DNA of 64,000 bases from Luteimonas deserti (GTDB taxonomy: Bacteria; Pseudomonadota; Gammaproteobacteria; Xanthomonadales; Xanthomonadaceae), in contig NZ_JACCJZ010000017.1 of NCBI RefSeq assembly GCF_013425765.1, forward strand, positions 432,684-496,683, in the 5' to 3' direction. The first letter of the stretch is position 1, and the number at the start of each line of letters is the position of its first letter. The notes below the pieces were generated by a model that worked only from the letters and a program-made list of their open reading frames with translations, was not told the origin of the DNA and did not search any database. Position numbers and translations under genes: made by a program. This document shows, one piece after another, positions 44,795-57,300 of the stretch.

Positions 44795-46966
44795 ATGAAC
44801 GTCGTCGGCTGGCTGCGCGGCCGGCTGTCCGGCCGCCCGGACAGCGAACACGGCCAGGCCTCGATCCGCCTGGCGCTGCTGTTCGTGGTGCTCGTGTTCC
44901 TGCTGTGGACCGACCGCAGCGGTACGCGGCCGCCGGCCTACGAGCAGGTCATGGCGATGGTGATCGTCGGCTTCGGCGTCGGCGCCGTGCTGCTCGCCTG
45001 GATCCTCGCCCGTCCCGGCACCTCGCATCCGCGTCGGGTCGCCGGGATGCTCTCGGACTACGGGCTGATGGGCGCGGCCATGACCGTCATGGGCGGCCCG
45101 ATCGGTTGGGTGTACGTGCTGATCCTGTGGGTCACGGTCGGCAACGGGCTCCGCTTCGGCAACCGCTATCTGTACGCGGCGATGACCCTGGCCGCGGTCA
45201 GCTTCGGCAGCGTGCTGGTGCTGACGCCGTACTGGCACGCCAACCTGAGCCTGGGTGTCGGCCTGCTGCTCGGCCTCGTGGCCATCCCGCTGTACCTCTC
45301 GGGGCTGCTGCGCGACCTGACCCGCGCCACCAACGAGGCCCGGCGCGCCAGCGAGGCCAAGAGCCGTTTTCTGGCCAACATGAGCCACGAGTTCCGCACG
45401 CCGCTCAACGGGCTGGCCGGTGTGTCCGAGCTGCTCGCGACCACCCGGCTCGACGGCGAGCAGCGCGAGTACCTGGCCACCATCCGGGCGTCGACTTCGA
45501 GCCTGCTGGCACTGGTCGAGGACGTGCTCGACATCTCGGCGATCGAAGCCGGCAAGCTGCGTGTCGCCGCGCACCCGTTCTCGCTGCGCGAGGTCGTCAA
45601 CGCGGTGGATCTCGTGCTGCAGCCGGGCGCCCGCGCGAAACGGCTCGACTACGTATCGAGTGTGGCGGAGGACGTGCCCGACCTGCTGCTCGGCGATCCT
45701 GCGCACCTGCGCCAGGTGCTGACCAACCTGGTCGGGAATGCGGTCAAGTTCACCCGGGAAGGCTCGGTCCGCTTCGACGTGGTCACCGCATCCGCGCCCG
45801 ACGGCCTTCTGCGGCTGCGTTTCACCGTGGTCGATACCGGGATCGGCATCCCGGACTCCGCCCGCGCGCGGCTGTTCGAGGCCTTCGAGCAGGCGGATAC
45901 CACGCTTTCTCGGGGCTTCGGCGGGACGGGACTCGGCACCAGCATCGCCAAGCGGCTGACCGAGGCGATGGGTGGGACGATCGGATTCGAGAGTACCGAG
46001 AACGCGGGCAGCCGCTTCTGGGTGGAATTGCCGTTCGAGCGCGTGGAGGCGCTCGGCGAGACGGACCCGGATGCGACCGGGCCGCGGGAGCACGTCACGC
46101 GTATGGACACGCAGCCGGTCAACGTCATCGCCTTCAGCGATCCCTTCCTGCGCCACCGCGTCCGTGTCCGCAGCATGCGTGTGCTGATCGCAGACGACCA
46201 TGCCGCGAACCGGATGGTGCTCGAGCGCTTGCTGCAGAAGGCCGGCCACAGCGTGACCAGTGTGACCGGCGCCGAGGACGTGCTCGATGTACTCGCCGGC
46301 GAAGACCACGACGCGATCGTCGTCGACCTGCATATGCCCGGCATGAGCGGGCTCGACATGCTGCGCCAGATGCGGGTGATGGAGGCAGGCGCCGCGCGGA
46401 CGCCGGTGATCGTGCTCAGTGCCGACGTCACCCCCTCGTCGATCGCCAATTGCCGCAAGGCCGGCGCGTACGCCTTTCTCGCCAAGCCGGTGGTCGCCTC
46501 GCGCCTGCTCGACCTGCTGGCCGACATCGCCATGCCCGGGTCGCGGCCGATGAGCGAGGCGGATCCGGTGCCGGTGACCGCTCCGGCCCGCGACGGCGTG
46601 CTGGATACCGAAGTGCTCGACGAGCTCGGCGCGCTGGGGCTGGGCGAGGATTTCGTGGCGACCTTCGTCGTGCAATGCATGGACGATGCGCGCAGCTGTC
46701 TGGACGGAATCGAGCAGGCCGGACAGGGTGAAGACTGGCCGGCCATGCGTGACCATGCGCACGCCCTCAAGGGCGTGTCGAGCAACATGGGACTGGTGCA
46801 GCTGGCGGGAGCCAGCGGTGAAATCATGCGGCTCGCCGACTGGCAGCTGCGCCGGGAATGGCGTCAGCGGCTCGACGCACTCGCCGCGCAGTTCGACGAA
46901 GGAGGACGCGCCTTGCGCGCGCGCGGGCAGCTCATGCCCGCGCGCGACCGGGGAGGGGACTCCTGA
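44795..46966 (+). CDS. rpfC: hybrid sensor kinase RpfC for the DSF signal
   Basis: The 723-residue hybrid kinase has an N-terminal input region of five or so membrane helices (about 25-170) that senses the fatty-acid signal. The kinase domain has His198 in ANMSHEFRTPLNGL and HATPase motifs NLVGNAVKFT, VVDTGIGIP and GFGGTGLGTSIA. The receiver has Asp511 in IVVDLHMPGMSG, and the HPt domain has His656 in HAHALKGVSSNMG. These positions are within one residue of the published Xanthomonas campestris sites (198, 512, 657). In that organism RpfC also holds RpfF in check by direct contact. It follows rpfG and ends nine bases from the convergent rpfF stop. Confidence 0.96.
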   Translation: MNVVGWLRGRLSGRPDSEHGQASIRLALLFVVLVFLLWTDRSGTRPPAYEQVMAMVIVGFGVGAVLLAWILARPGTSHPRRVAGMLSDYGLMGAAMTVMGGPIGWVYVLILWVTVGNGLRFGNRYLYAAMTLAAVSFGSVLVLTPYWHANLSLGVGLLLGLVAIPLYLSGLLRDLTRATNEARRASEAKSRFLANMSHEFRTPLNGLAGVSELLATTRLDGEQREYLATIRASTSSLLALVEDVLDISAIEAGKLRVAAHPFSLREVVNAVDLVLQPGARAKRLDYVSSVAEDVPDLLLGDPAHLRQVLTNLVGNAVKFTREGSVRFDVVTASAPDGLLRLRFTVVDTGIGIPDSARARLFEAFEQADTTLSRGFGGTGLGTSIAKRLTEAMGGTIGFESTENAGSRFWVELPFERVEALGETDPDATGPREHVTRMDTQPVNVIAFSDPFLRHRVRVRSMRVLIADDHAANRMVLERLLQKAGHSVTSVTGAEDVLDVLAGEDHDAIVVDLHMPGMSGLDMLRQMRVMEAGAARTPVIVLSADVTPSSIANCRKAGAYAFLAKPVVASRLLDLLADIAMPGSRPMSEADPVPVTAPARDGVLDTEVLDELGALGLGEDFVATFVVQCMDDARSCLDGIEQAGQGEDWPAMRDHAHALKGVSSNMGLVQLAGASGEIMRLADWQLRREWRQRLDALAAQFDEGGRALRARGQLMPARDRGGDS

Positions 46967-46979
46967 TCCGCGGGATCAG
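46963..46979. terminator. symmetric hairpin across the convergent rpfC and rpfF stops
   Basis: CTGATCC and GGATCAG form a perfect 7-bp stem around GCG. Each arm contains one of the two convergent TGA stop codons. There is no T-run, so it may work as a weak bidirectional terminator or an mRNA 3' end stabiliser. Confidence 0.4.
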
Positions 46980-47860
46980 CGTGCCGCGGCACCTGCGTCC
47001 GGCATGTAGGTGCGCCGGGTCTGGGCCTTCACGATACGGTCCATCGTCCGGAGCGAACGGTCGTCGAGCGCGAGTGCCGTGTCCACCCAGACTTCGGTGA
47101 TGCGCATCAGCTCGTCGAAGCCGACCGGCTGCGAGATTCCGCGTACCGCATTGAGTGCGATGTGGGCATGCGGGGCGCGCTGCTGACGACGGATCAGGTC
47201 GGCGACGGCCGCCGGGCCTTCGCCCCTGGGCACGAGCACGTCGACCACACCCATGGCGTGCATCTCTTCGGCCGTGAAGAGATTGCCCTCGAGGATGATG
47301 CGTTCGGCCAGCTGCGGGGACACACGCTTGCTCAGGAACGAGTAGGCGCCCATGCCGGGGAACAGGCCGAACAGCACCTCGGGCAGGCCCATCTGCGCGC
47401 CGGCCTCGGCCACGATGGTCTGGCAGGACAGCGCCAGCTCGAAACCGCCGCCCAGGGCGTCACCCTGGACCAGGGCGATCATGCGCACATCGCCGCCCAG
47501 CCCGGAATGGATGTGATGCACGCCGTCGACGCATTTGCGGGCGTAGGACAGCAGATGCTCGCGGTCGCCCGTGCGGATCAGCTCTGCGAACAATGCCAGA
47601 TCGCCGCCCAGGTTGAAGGCGTCCGCGTCCGAGGCTACCACCACGTGCCGGAGCCGGCCCGGCTGGCGCTGCTGCTCACGCAGGGTGATCGAGTTGAGGA
47701 AGCTCCACATGTCGTCCATGAGACCCGGCCGGAAGCAGGGCCGGTCGCCCGCAGCCAGCTGGCTGTGCATGTACATCCAATGGACCTGATTGGCCGGGTC
47801 CGACTCCACACGCATGTTCGGATACGGGCGGACGCGCAGCAGCTGTTCGACGTTGTTCAT
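46976..47860 (-). CDS. rpfF: DSF synthase RpfF (crotonase family)
   Basis: The 294-residue enzyme makes cis-2-unsaturated fatty acid signals (DSF type), acting as dehydratase and thioesterase on acyl-ACP. The crotonase fold has the oxyanion loop segments VVVASDADAFNLGGDLALF and VQGDALGGGFELALSCQTIV. The two catalytic glutamates are Glu141 (GGGFELAL) and Glu161 (GLPEVLFGLFPGMGAY), the same numbers as in Xanthomonas campestris RpfF. AGGGGAT lies a few bases before the ATG at 47860. It is convergent with rpfC and downstream of rpfB on the same strand. Confidence 0.96.
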   Translation of the reverse strand: MNNVEQLLRVRPYPNMRVESDPANQVHWMYMHSQLAAGDRPCFRPGLMDDMWSFLNSITLREQQRQPGRLRHVVVASDADAFNLGGDLALFAELIRTGDREHLLSYARKCVDGVHHIHSGLGGDVRMIALVQGDALGGGFELALSCQTIVAEAGAQMGLPEVLFGLFPGMGAYSFLSKRVSPQLAERIILEGNLFTAEEMHAMGVVDVLVPRGEGPAAVADLIRRQQRAPHAHIALNAVRGISQPVGFDELMRITEVWVDTALALDDRSLRTMDRIVKAQTRRTYMPDAGAAAR

Positions 47861-47905
47861 GGAAATCCCCTGTAGCAGGACCCCACCGGCCGGGCACCCG
47901 GCAGG

Positions 47906-47955
47906 GCCCGATGAATGCAGATGCGCCCGATGGCGCTTCTATGCGCTCATCGGGC
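47906..47955 (-). repeat. nested inverted repeat upstream of rpfF
   Basis: GCCCGATGA (47906-47914) and TCATCGGGC (47947-47955) are complementary arms. Inside the loop, GCGCC-CGAT-GGCGC (47923-47936) makes a second hairpin. The structure lies 46 bases before the rpfF start, between rpfB and rpfF. It could be an attenuator, a terminator of rpfB mRNA without a T-run, or a regulator binding site. Confidence 0.45.
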
Positions 47956-48025
47956 GTACAGGGCAAGGACTTCCGGGGCTCCGGGAACGACTGCGAAGCC
48001 GGTCAACGCGGATCTGGGATATCCG

Positions 48026-49705
48026 TCACGCTTTCGCCGGTTCATCTCGCAGTTCGCGGCGCAGGATCTTGCCGACATTGGTCTTCGGCAGCTCGTCGCG
48101 GAACTCGACGACACGGGGATGCTTGTAGCCCGTCAGGTTCTCGCGTGCATGCGCCTTGACCTGCTCGGCGGTCAGCGTCGGATCCTTGCGCACGATCACC
48201 ACCTTGACCGCCTCGCCCGACTTCTCGTCCGGCACGCCGATCGCCGCGACCTCGAGCACCCCCGGCATCATCGCGATCACATCCTCGACCTCGTTGGGAT
48301 ACACGTTGAACCCCGAGACCAGGATCATGTCCTTCTTGCGGTCGACGATGTAGAAGTACCCGTCCGGATCCATCTTCGCCATGTCGCCGGTGTGCAGCCA
48401 CCCGTCGGCATCGATGGCCTGCGCGGTGTCTTCCGGACGCTGCCAGTAGCCCTTCATCACCTGCGGGCCGCGGATGCACAGCTCGCCGACCTCGCCCTGC
48501 GGCATCATCGCGCCGTTCTCGTCCTTGATGCAGGCGTCGGTCGACGGCACCGGCAGCCCGATCGCACCGTTGTACTCGGCGAGCGTCATCGGATTGATGC
48601 ATGCCGCAGGCGACGTCTCGGTCAGGCCGTAGGCTTCCACGAGTGTCGTCCCCGTGGTCTGCTTCCAGCGTTCGGCAACAGCGCGCTGCACCGCCATGCC
48701 GCCGCCCAGGGTCAGGTGCAGGCGGGAGAAATCGACCTGGTCGAAACCGGGCGTGTTGAGCAGCCCGTTGAACAGCGTATTGACGCCGGTAATCGCCGTC
48801 ATGCGGATTCCCTTGAGCTCCTTGACGAAGCCGGGCATGTCGCGCGGATTGGTGATCAGGTGGTTGTGGCCGCCGAACTTCATGAAGACCAGGCAGTTCG
48901 CCGTCAGCGCGAAGATGTGGTACAGCGGCAGCGCGGTGACGATGAGCTCCTCGCCCATCTTGGCGTTCGTGCCGATCCAGGCCGAGGCCTGCTGCATGTT
49001 GGCCACCATGTTGCGGTGGGTCAGCATCGCGCCCTTGGCCACGCCCGTGGTGCCGCCGGTGTACTGCAGGAACGCGATGTCGTCCAGCGTGATCGAAACC
49101 GCAGGCAAGCTGTGCTTGCTGCCGCGGGCGATCGCGTCACGGAAGCGGATGGCGCCGTGGATGGTGTAGTCGGGCACCATCTTCTTGACGTGCTTGAGCA
49201 CGAAATTGACGATCGGACCCTTGGGAAACCCCAGCAGATCGCCGAGCCCGGTCGTGATCACCTGCTTGACCTGGGTGTCGGCGAGCACGTCCTGCACGAC
49301 CTTGCCGAAGTTGTCGAGCACCAGGATCGCCGCCGCGCCCGAATCCACGAGCTGATGGCGCAACTCGCGCGGCGTGTACATCGGATTGGTGTTGACGACC
49401 GTCAGGCCTGCGCGCAGGACGCCGAAGATCGCGATCGGATACTGCAGGCAGTTGGGCATCATGATCGCGACGCGATCGCCCTTCTTGAGTTTCAGGTCGC
49501 CGAGGAGATAGGCGGCGAAATCGCGGCTGCGCGCATCGAGCTCCGCGTACGTGATGGTCCCGCCCATGTTGGAGAACGCGGGGCGATCACTGAAGCGGGC
49601 GATCGCTTCCTCGAGGACGCCCGGAACCGAGCTGAACTCTTCGGGATCGATGGTCGCGGGCACGCCCGCAGGATAGTTCGCCAGCCACGGACGCTGTTCG
49701 GTCAT
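48026..49705 (-). CDS. rpfB: long-chain fatty acid--CoA ligase RpfB
   Basis: The 559-residue acyl-CoA synthetase resembles FadD. The AMP-binding signature is FLQYTGGTTGVAKGAMLTHR, followed by VEAYGLTETSPAA, WLHTGDMAKMDPDGYFYIVD and DRKKDMILVSGFNVYPNEVE. The catalytic lysine near the C terminus is in LPKTNVGKILRREL. In Xanthomonas RpfB is linked to DSF processing and turnover and can replace FadD. GAGAGGAT precedes the ATG at 49705; a longer frame to 49867 adds low-quality sequence. It is transcribed toward rpfF with 165 bases between. Confidence 0.94.
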   Translation of the reverse strand: MTEQRPWLANYPAGVPATIDPEEFSSVPGVLEEAIARFSDRPAFSNMGGTITYAELDARSRDFAAYLLGDLKLKKGDRVAIMMPNCLQYPIAIFGVLRAGLTVVNTNPMYTPRELRHQLVDSGAAAILVLDNFGKVVQDVLADTQVKQVITTGLGDLLGFPKGPIVNFVLKHVKKMVPDYTIHGAIRFRDAIARGSKHSLPAVSITLDDIAFLQYTGGTTGVAKGAMLTHRNMVANMQQASAWIGTNAKMGEELIVTALPLYHIFALTANCLVFMKFGGHNHLITNPRDMPGFVKELKGIRMTAITGVNTLFNGLLNTPGFDQVDFSRLHLTLGGGMAVQRAVAERWKQTTGTTLVEAYGLTETSPAACINPMTLAEYNGAIGLPVPSTDACIKDENGAMMPQGEVGELCIRGPQVMKGYWQRPEDTAQAIDADGWLHTGDMAKMDPDGYFYIVDRKKDMILVSGFNVYPNEVEDVIAMMPGVLEVAAIGVPDEKSGEAVKVVIVRKDPTLTAEQVKAHARENLTGYKHPRVVEFRDELPKTNVGKILRRELRDEPAKA

Positions 49706-49859
49706 GCAATCCTCTCCCGGAGATTGAAGGTCGTCACTCGATGCGGTGGCCGTACCTGTGCAATTCATTCGATTGGAGCATAGGGCCCTAGACGTGGCAA
49801 GGCGCCTGCACACGTCTGGCGCAGCGGATAATGCGCATCGAACGAGCGGAGATCGGACC

Positions 49860-50351
49860 ATGACCAACGCGCGCTACGCCCCGCCATCGATCCCGCGCAT
49901 CGCACGCCGCGTACTGGCTGCCGGTCGCATCGGAATCTGCGTCATCGCCCTGCTGGCCGCGGTGGGCTGTGCGCGGACTCCGCCGGAGACCGCCTTGCGA
50001 AACACGATTGCCGCACTGCAGCAGAATCTGGAGGCGCGCGATACCGGCGCCGTCCATGCCGTGTTCGACGACGACTTCGTCGGCCCCGACGGCATGGACC
50101 GGCGTGCCGCACGCCATCTCGCCACCGCGCTGCTGCTGCGTCATCGCCAGGTGGGCCTGACGCCGGGGCCGCTGGATGTCCAGCTCCAGGGCGACGACCG
50201 TGCCCGTGTGCGTACGACGGTCGCCGTCACCGGCGGATCCGGAGCGCTGCTGCCCGAACGCGCAGGCGCCTACCGGATCGACAGTGCCTGGCGGCGCCGC
50301 GGCGACGACTGGACGTTGCTGTCGCTGCAGTGGGAGGCGGTCGGCGACTGA
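49860..50351 (+). CDS. small lipoprotein with NTF2/SnoaL-like features
   Basis: The 163-residue precursor has a Arg-rich leader, a hydrophobic stretch and a lipobox (LLAAVGC, Cys37). The mature part (LRNTIAALQQNLEARDTGAV, VFDDDFVGPDGMD, TVAVTGGSGALLPERAGAYR, GDDWTLLSLQWEAVGD) follows the helix-then-curved-sheet pattern of nuclear transport factor 2-like proteins, which bind small molecules or catalyse minor reactions. The assignment is structural inference only. It is divergent from rpfB. The 615 bases downstream (50352-50966), up to the acnA stop, contain no gene or RNA that I can support. Confidence 0.6.
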   Translation: MTNARYAPPSIPRIARRVLAAGRIGICVIALLAAVGCARTPPETALRNTIAALQQNLEARDTGAVHAVFDDDFVGPDGMDRRAARHLATALLLRHRQVGLTPGPLDVQLQGDDRARVRTTVAVTGGSGALLPERAGAYRIDSAWRRRGDDWTLLSLQWEAVGD

Positions 50352-50966
50352 GCGAAGCCTCTGTGCCGGTGAGTCGGCGCACTCGTCCAGATTTCGCGGT
50401 GAACAGGGGACTCGCGCGCGCACGGCGCCGGTGCCGCTCCGGTGGCCGGGCCCGGCCGGCGCGAGACCTTGGATGCTCGGTAGGCAGTGTCCACTTGGTC
50501 TGCCCAGAGCGCATTGGATGAAGCCTTCGGCGGTGCGGCAGCGCTTGCGTGAAAAGATGTACGGGCCGCGTGCGCGCGTGCATCGACCCGGACATCGCGA
50601 CACGCGAGCGGGGCAGCCGGCAATGGAGTCCGCATCGGAACCGCCGCGGCGCCGCGGTGCTGGGCTGGACGCGTGGCCGGGGAGTGATTGGGCCGGTGGC
50701 GCGGCATCCTCCGCCAGGCAGGTGCATTGGCCTTCATCCGCCAGGCGACGGCGCGAAATGCACCATGTCGCGGAGAGCCGCGACGCATTCGGGATTGGCG
50801 GCGCGCTGCGGCCGCACGTCTTGTTGTCCGGCCTCGCTACCGTACTGCGGACGTGGTCCGCGGTGAAAACCGCGCGCCGGCGTGCGCACGACGCTTCGCA
50901 AAGGATGCCGGCAGACACCTGGCGCCGACCACGGCGCCAGGGATCGCCAGTTGCGGCGACGTGCCT

Positions 50967-53723
<2,757 letters not shown>

Positions 53724-53926
53724 GCGTGGGCTCCTGTCGCAGATGGCTGGCAGTGTCGGCTGGCGGGCGGGGTGCGACCCGGACGCCGGCGCCACCGCGT
53801 GATCGCCGCAGTGTAGGCCGCGGCTCGTGGCGACCATGTCATCACATCCGATTGACAGTCCGGAGCGAGGCCCCACGGCGGCCGGAACCGGGGACGCGGC
53901 CCAAAGCCCGGAACCGCGAACTGTCG

Positions 53927-53965
53927 AGGTATGCAAACACAAGTATGTATAATCTGCACATACCT
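53927..53965 (+). promoter_or_regulatory. vapBC promoter with overlapping inverted-repeat operator
   Basis: TATAAT (53948-53953) preceded by TATG is a strong -10. It is flanked by AGGTATG (53927-53933) and CATACCT (53959-53965), perfect complements, with a third partial copy AGTATG at 53942-53947. The repeats surround the -10, fitting self-repression by the VapBC complex, the usual mode for this family. The AT-rich segment stands out in a GC-rich setting. Confidence 0.6.
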
Positions 53966-53980
53966 TGCGGGAGTGCCTCG

Positions 53981-54229
53981 ATGGAAGCAACCGTTGCCGA
54001 ACGCGGCCAGATCACGCTGCCCAAGGCCGTGCGCGATGCGCTGGGCCTGAGCAAGGGAACGATTCTCAAGGTCGAGCTCGAGGGCAGCCGGATCGTCTTG
54101 CGCAAGAGCGTCGACGATGCGGTCTCGCGCGCGCGTGGACGGTTCCGGCTCGAAGGTTTCGCGTCCACCGAGGATGCGATGCGCGCGGTACGCGGCCAGT
54201 CCGCCGACGACCCGGACGCCGGCAGATGA
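53981..54229 (+). CDS. AbrB/MazE-type antitoxin (VapB-like)
   Basis: The 82-residue protein has an N-terminal swapped-hairpin DNA-binding domain ([29 protein letters not shown]...[12 protein letters not shown]). The C-terminal tail ([20 protein letters not shown]) would embrace the toxin. This is the standard antitoxin of VapBC pairs: it neutralises the PIN-domain RNase and, with it, represses the operon. The ATG at 53981 lies 27 bases after the -10 element. The stop overlaps the toxin start in ATGA. Confidence 0.9.
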   Translation: MEATVAERGQITLPKAVRDALGLSKGTILKVELEGSRIVLRKSVDDAVSRARGRFRLEGFASTEDAMRAVRGQSADDPDAGR

Positions 54230-54627
54230 TCGCGGTCGATGCGCCGGTCCTCGTCGATCTGCTCGCGGACGGACCGCATGCGGACGCGACGGAAGCCTGC
54301 CTGCGCCAGCACCTGAGTGCCGGTCCGGTGGTCGTCTGCGACGTGGCGCTGGCGGAGATCTGCGGCGCGCTGCACGACGGTGCCGACACGATGGCCGTGC
54401 TCGAGGACATGGGCGTGCGCTTCTCCGCGATCGAGGCCAAGGCCGCCCTGCGCGCGGGCGAGATGCAGCGCCGGTCCTGGCAGCGCGGCGACGTCGCCGG
54501 CCGCCCTTCGCGGGATTTCCTGGTCGGGGCCCATGCGCTGCTGCAGTGCAACGGCCTGATCACGCGGGACGACGCGTTCTTCCGCACTTATTTCAAGGGT
54601 CTCAAGCTGATCGTACCGTCGGCCTGA
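54226..54627 (+). CDS. PIN-domain toxin (VapC-like RNase)
   Basis: The 133-residue protein has the acidic residues of a PIN nuclease: Asp5 ([12 protein letters not shown]), Glu44 (ALAEICGAL), Asp97 ([14 protein letters not shown]) and Asp115 or 116 ([19 protein letters not shown]). VapC toxins cut tRNA or rRNA under stress, usually depending on magnesium. Coupled translation with the antitoxin (ATGA) is typical. The pair sits between acnA and acnB. The aligned motifs are complete, so activity is plausible; the target RNA is unknown. Confidence 0.92.
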   Translation: MIAVDAPVLVDLLADGPHADATEACLRQHLSAGPVVVCDVALAEICGALHDGADTMAVLEDMGVRFSAIEAKAALRAGEMQRRSWQRGDVAGRPSRDFLVGAHALLQCNGLITRDDAFFRTYFKGLKLIVPSA

Positions 54628-54667
54628 GACCGGTTATCCCGGTACCGCACGAATCTGGAGTTGTCGC

Positions 54668-57259
54668 ATGTTGGAAGCCTACCGCCACCACGTTGCCGAG
54701 CGCGCCGCGCTGGGAATCCCGCCGCTGCCGCTCGATGCGCGGCAGACCGCCGACGTCATCGAGCTGTTGAAGAATCCGCCGGCCGGTGAAGCGGAGTTCC
54801 TGCTCGACCTGCTGACCCACCGCGTGCCGGCCGGCGTCGACGACGCCGCCAAGGTCAAGGCCTCGTACCTGGCCGCGATCGCGTTCGGTACCGAGTCGAA
54901 CCCGCTGATCAGCCGCGCGCGCGCCACCGAACTGCTGGGCACGATGCTCGGCGGCTACAACGTGCAGCCGCTGGTCGACCTGCTCGACGACGCCGACGTC
55001 GGCGCGATCGCCGCCGAGGGCCTGAAGCACACGCTGCTGGTGTTCGATGCGTTCCACGACGTCGAGGCGAAGTCCAGGGCGGGCAATGCGCATGCCCGCG
55101 CCGTGATCCAGAGCTGGGCCGACGCCGAGTGGTTCACCAGCAAGCCCGAAGTGCCGGCGTCGATGACGCTGACGGTGTTCAAGGTGCCGGGCGAGACCAA
55201 CACCGACGACCTGTCGCCGGCGCCCGATGCGACCACGCGTCCGGACATCCCGCTGCACGCGCTGGCGATGCTGAAGAACGCGCGCGAGGGCGCGCCGTTC
55301 GTGCCTGAAGAGGACGGCAAGCGAGGCCCGATCCAGGCCATCCGCGATCTCAAGGACAAGGGCCACCTGGTCGCCTACGTCGGCGACGTCGTCGGCACCG
55401 GCTCGTCGCGCAAGTCGGCGACCAACAGCGTGCTGTGGTGGACCGGCGAGGACATTCCGTTCATTCCGAACAAGCGCTTCGGCGGCGTGTGCCTGGGTTC
55501 GAAGATCGCGCCGATCTTCTACAACACGATGGAGGACGCCGGCGCGCTGCCGATCGAGCTCGACGTCTCGCAGATGGAGCAGGGCGATGTCATCGAATTG
55601 CGTCCCTACGACGGCAAGGCGCTGAAGAACGGCACCGTCATCGCCGAGTTCCAGGTCAAGTCCGACGTGCTGTTCGACGAAGTGCGCGCCGGCGGCCGCA
55701 TTCCGCTGATCGTCGGCCGCGGCCTGACCGCGAAGGCGCGCGAGTCGCTGGGCCTGCCGACGCTGGACCTGTTCCGCCTGCCACAGGTGCCGGCCGATAC
55801 CGGCAAGGGCTTCTCGCTGGCGCAGAAGATGGTGGGCCGCGCGATCGGTCTGCCGGAAGGCCAGGGCGTGCGCCCGGGCACCTACTGTGAGCCGAAGATG
55901 ACCTCGGTGGGTTCGCAGGACACCACCGGTCCGATGACCCGCGACGAGCTCAAGGACCTCGCGTGCCTGGGCTTCAGCGCGGACCTCGTGATGCAGTCGT
56001 TCTGCCACACCGCGGCGTACCCGAAGCCGGTCGACGTCAAGACCCATCACACGCTGCCGGAGTTCATCTCGACGCGCGGCGGCATCTCGCTGCGTCCCGG
56101 CGACGGCGTGATCCACAGCTGGCTCAACCGCATGCTGCTGCCCGACACCGTCGGCACCGGCGGCGATTCGCACACGCGCTTCCCGGTGGGTATCTCGTTC
56201 CCGGCAGGCTCGGGTCTGGTGGCGTTCGCGGCCGCGACCGGCGTGATGCCGCTCGACATGCCGGAGTCGGTGCTGGTCCGCTTCAAGGGCAAGCTGCAGC
56301 CCGGCGTGACCCTGCGAGACCTGGTCAACGCGATCCCGCTGTATGCGATCAAGCAGGGCCTGCTGACCGTGGCCAAGCAAGGCAAGAAGAACATCTTCTC
56401 CGGCCGCATCCTCGAGATCGAAGGCCTGCCGGATCTGAAGGTCGAGCAGGCCTTCGAGCTGTCCGACGCCTCGGCCGAGCGCTCGGCGGCCGGCTGCACC
56501 GTGCACCTCGACAAGGCGCCGATCATCGAATACATCACCAGCAACATCACGCTGCTGAAGTGGATGATTTCCGAAGGGTATGCGGACCCGCGTTCGCTGG
56601 CCCGTCGCATCGAGAAGATGGAAGCCTGGCTGGCTGATCCGCAGCTTCTCAAAGGCGACGCCGACGCCGAGTATGCGGCCGTCATCGAGATCGATCTCGC
56701 CGACGTGCACGAGCCCATCGTCGCGTGCCCGAATGATCCGGACGACGTCAAGACGCTGTCGGAGGTTTCCGGCGCGGTCATCGATGAAGTCTTCATCGGC
56801 TCGTGCATGACCAACATCGGCCACTTCCGCGCCGCGTCGAAGCTGCTGGAAGGCAAGCGCGACATTCCGACCAAGCTGTGGGTCGCGCCGCCGACCAAGA
56901 TGGATGCCGCCGAGCTCACCAAGGAAGGCCACTACGGCACCTTCGGCACCGCCGGCGCGCGCATGGAAATGCCGGGTTGTTCGCTGTGCATGGGCAACCA
57001 GGCGCAGGTGAAGGAAGGCGCGACGGTGTTCTCGACGTCCACGCGCAACTTCCCCAACCGCCTGGGCCGCAACTCGAACGTGTACCTGGGCTCGGCCGAA
57101 CTCGCGGCGATCTGCTCGCGCCTCGGCCGCATTCCGACCAAGGCCGAATACATGGCCGATGTCGGCGTGCTGGATGCGTCGGCCGGGGAGATCTACCGGT
57201 ACATGAACTTCGACCAGATCGAGGAGTACCGGAGCGTCGCCGAGGCCGACGCCGCCTGA
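54668..57259 (+). CDS. acnB: bifunctional aconitate hydratase/2-methylisocitrate dehydratase AcnB
   Basis: The 863-residue TCA-cycle enzyme of the AcnB type has the N-terminal HEAT-like domain ([20 protein letters not shown]) and the swivel domain ([36 protein letters not shown]). The catalytic domains contain [19 protein letters not shown], and the cluster cysteines are in [17 protein letters not shown] and [14 protein letters not shown]. Full length matches E. coli AcnB (865). Family members also convert 2-methylcitrate intermediates. The ATG is 40 bases after vapC. A hairpin follows 15 bases after the stop. Confidence 0.98.
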   Translation: MLEAYRHHVAERAALGIPPLPLDARQTADVIELLKNPPAGEAEFLLDLLTHRVPAGVDDAAKVKASYLAAIAFGTESNPLISRARATELLGTMLGGYNVQPLVDLLDDADVGAIAAEGLKHTLLVFDAFHDVEAKSRAGNAHARAVIQSWADAEWFTSKPEVPASMTLTVFKVPGETNTDDLSPAPDATTRPDIPLHALAMLKNAREGAPFVPEEDGKRGPIQAIRDLKDKGHLVAYVGDVVGTGSSRKSATNSVLWWTGEDIPFIPNKRFGGVCLGSKIAPIFYNTMEDAGALPIELDVSQMEQGDVIELRPYDGKALKNGTVIAEFQVKSDVLFDEVRAGGRIPLIVGRGLTAKARESLGLPTLDLFRLPQVPADTGKGFSLAQKMVGRAIGLPEGQGVRPGTYCEPKMTSVGSQDTTGPMTRDELKDLACLGFSADLVMQSFCHTAAYPKPVDVKTHHTLPEFISTRGGISLRPGDGVIHSWLNRMLLPDTVGTGGDSHTRFPVGISFPAGSGLVAFAAATGVMPLDMPESVLVRFKGKLQPGVTLRDLVNAIPLYAIKQGLLTVAKQGKKNIFSGRILEIEGLPDLKVEQAFELSDASAERSAAGCTVHLDKAPIIEYITSNITLLKWMISEGYADPRSLARRIEKMEAWLADPQLLKGDADAEYAAVIEIDLADVHEPIVACPNDPDDVKTLSEVSGAVIDEVFIGSCMTNIGHFRAASKLLEGKRDIPTKLWVAPPTKMDAAELTKEGHYGTFGTAGARMEMPGCSLCMGNQAQVKEGATVFSTSTRNFPNRLGRNSNVYLGSAELAAICSRLGRIPTKAEYMADVGVLDASAGEIYRYMNFDQIEEYRSVAEADAA

Positions 57260-57274
57260 GGGCCTGGACCATCC

Positions 57275-57300
57275 CGGTGCGCGTCGATTGACGCGCGCCG
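57275..57300 (+). terminator. hairpin downstream of acnB
   Basis: CGGTGCGCGTC and GACGCGCGCCG form an 11-bp stem with one G-T pair around GATT, shortly after the acnB stop. No T-run follows. The remaining sequence to the cheB stop (57662) contains no gene I can support. Confidence 0.45.

Noticed and set aside
50352..50966. Possible degraded gene or RNA in the gap between the lipoprotein gene and acnA
   Set aside because: No frame shows a protein motif, no tRNA-like or terminator structure is visible, and codon patterns do not favour any frame.
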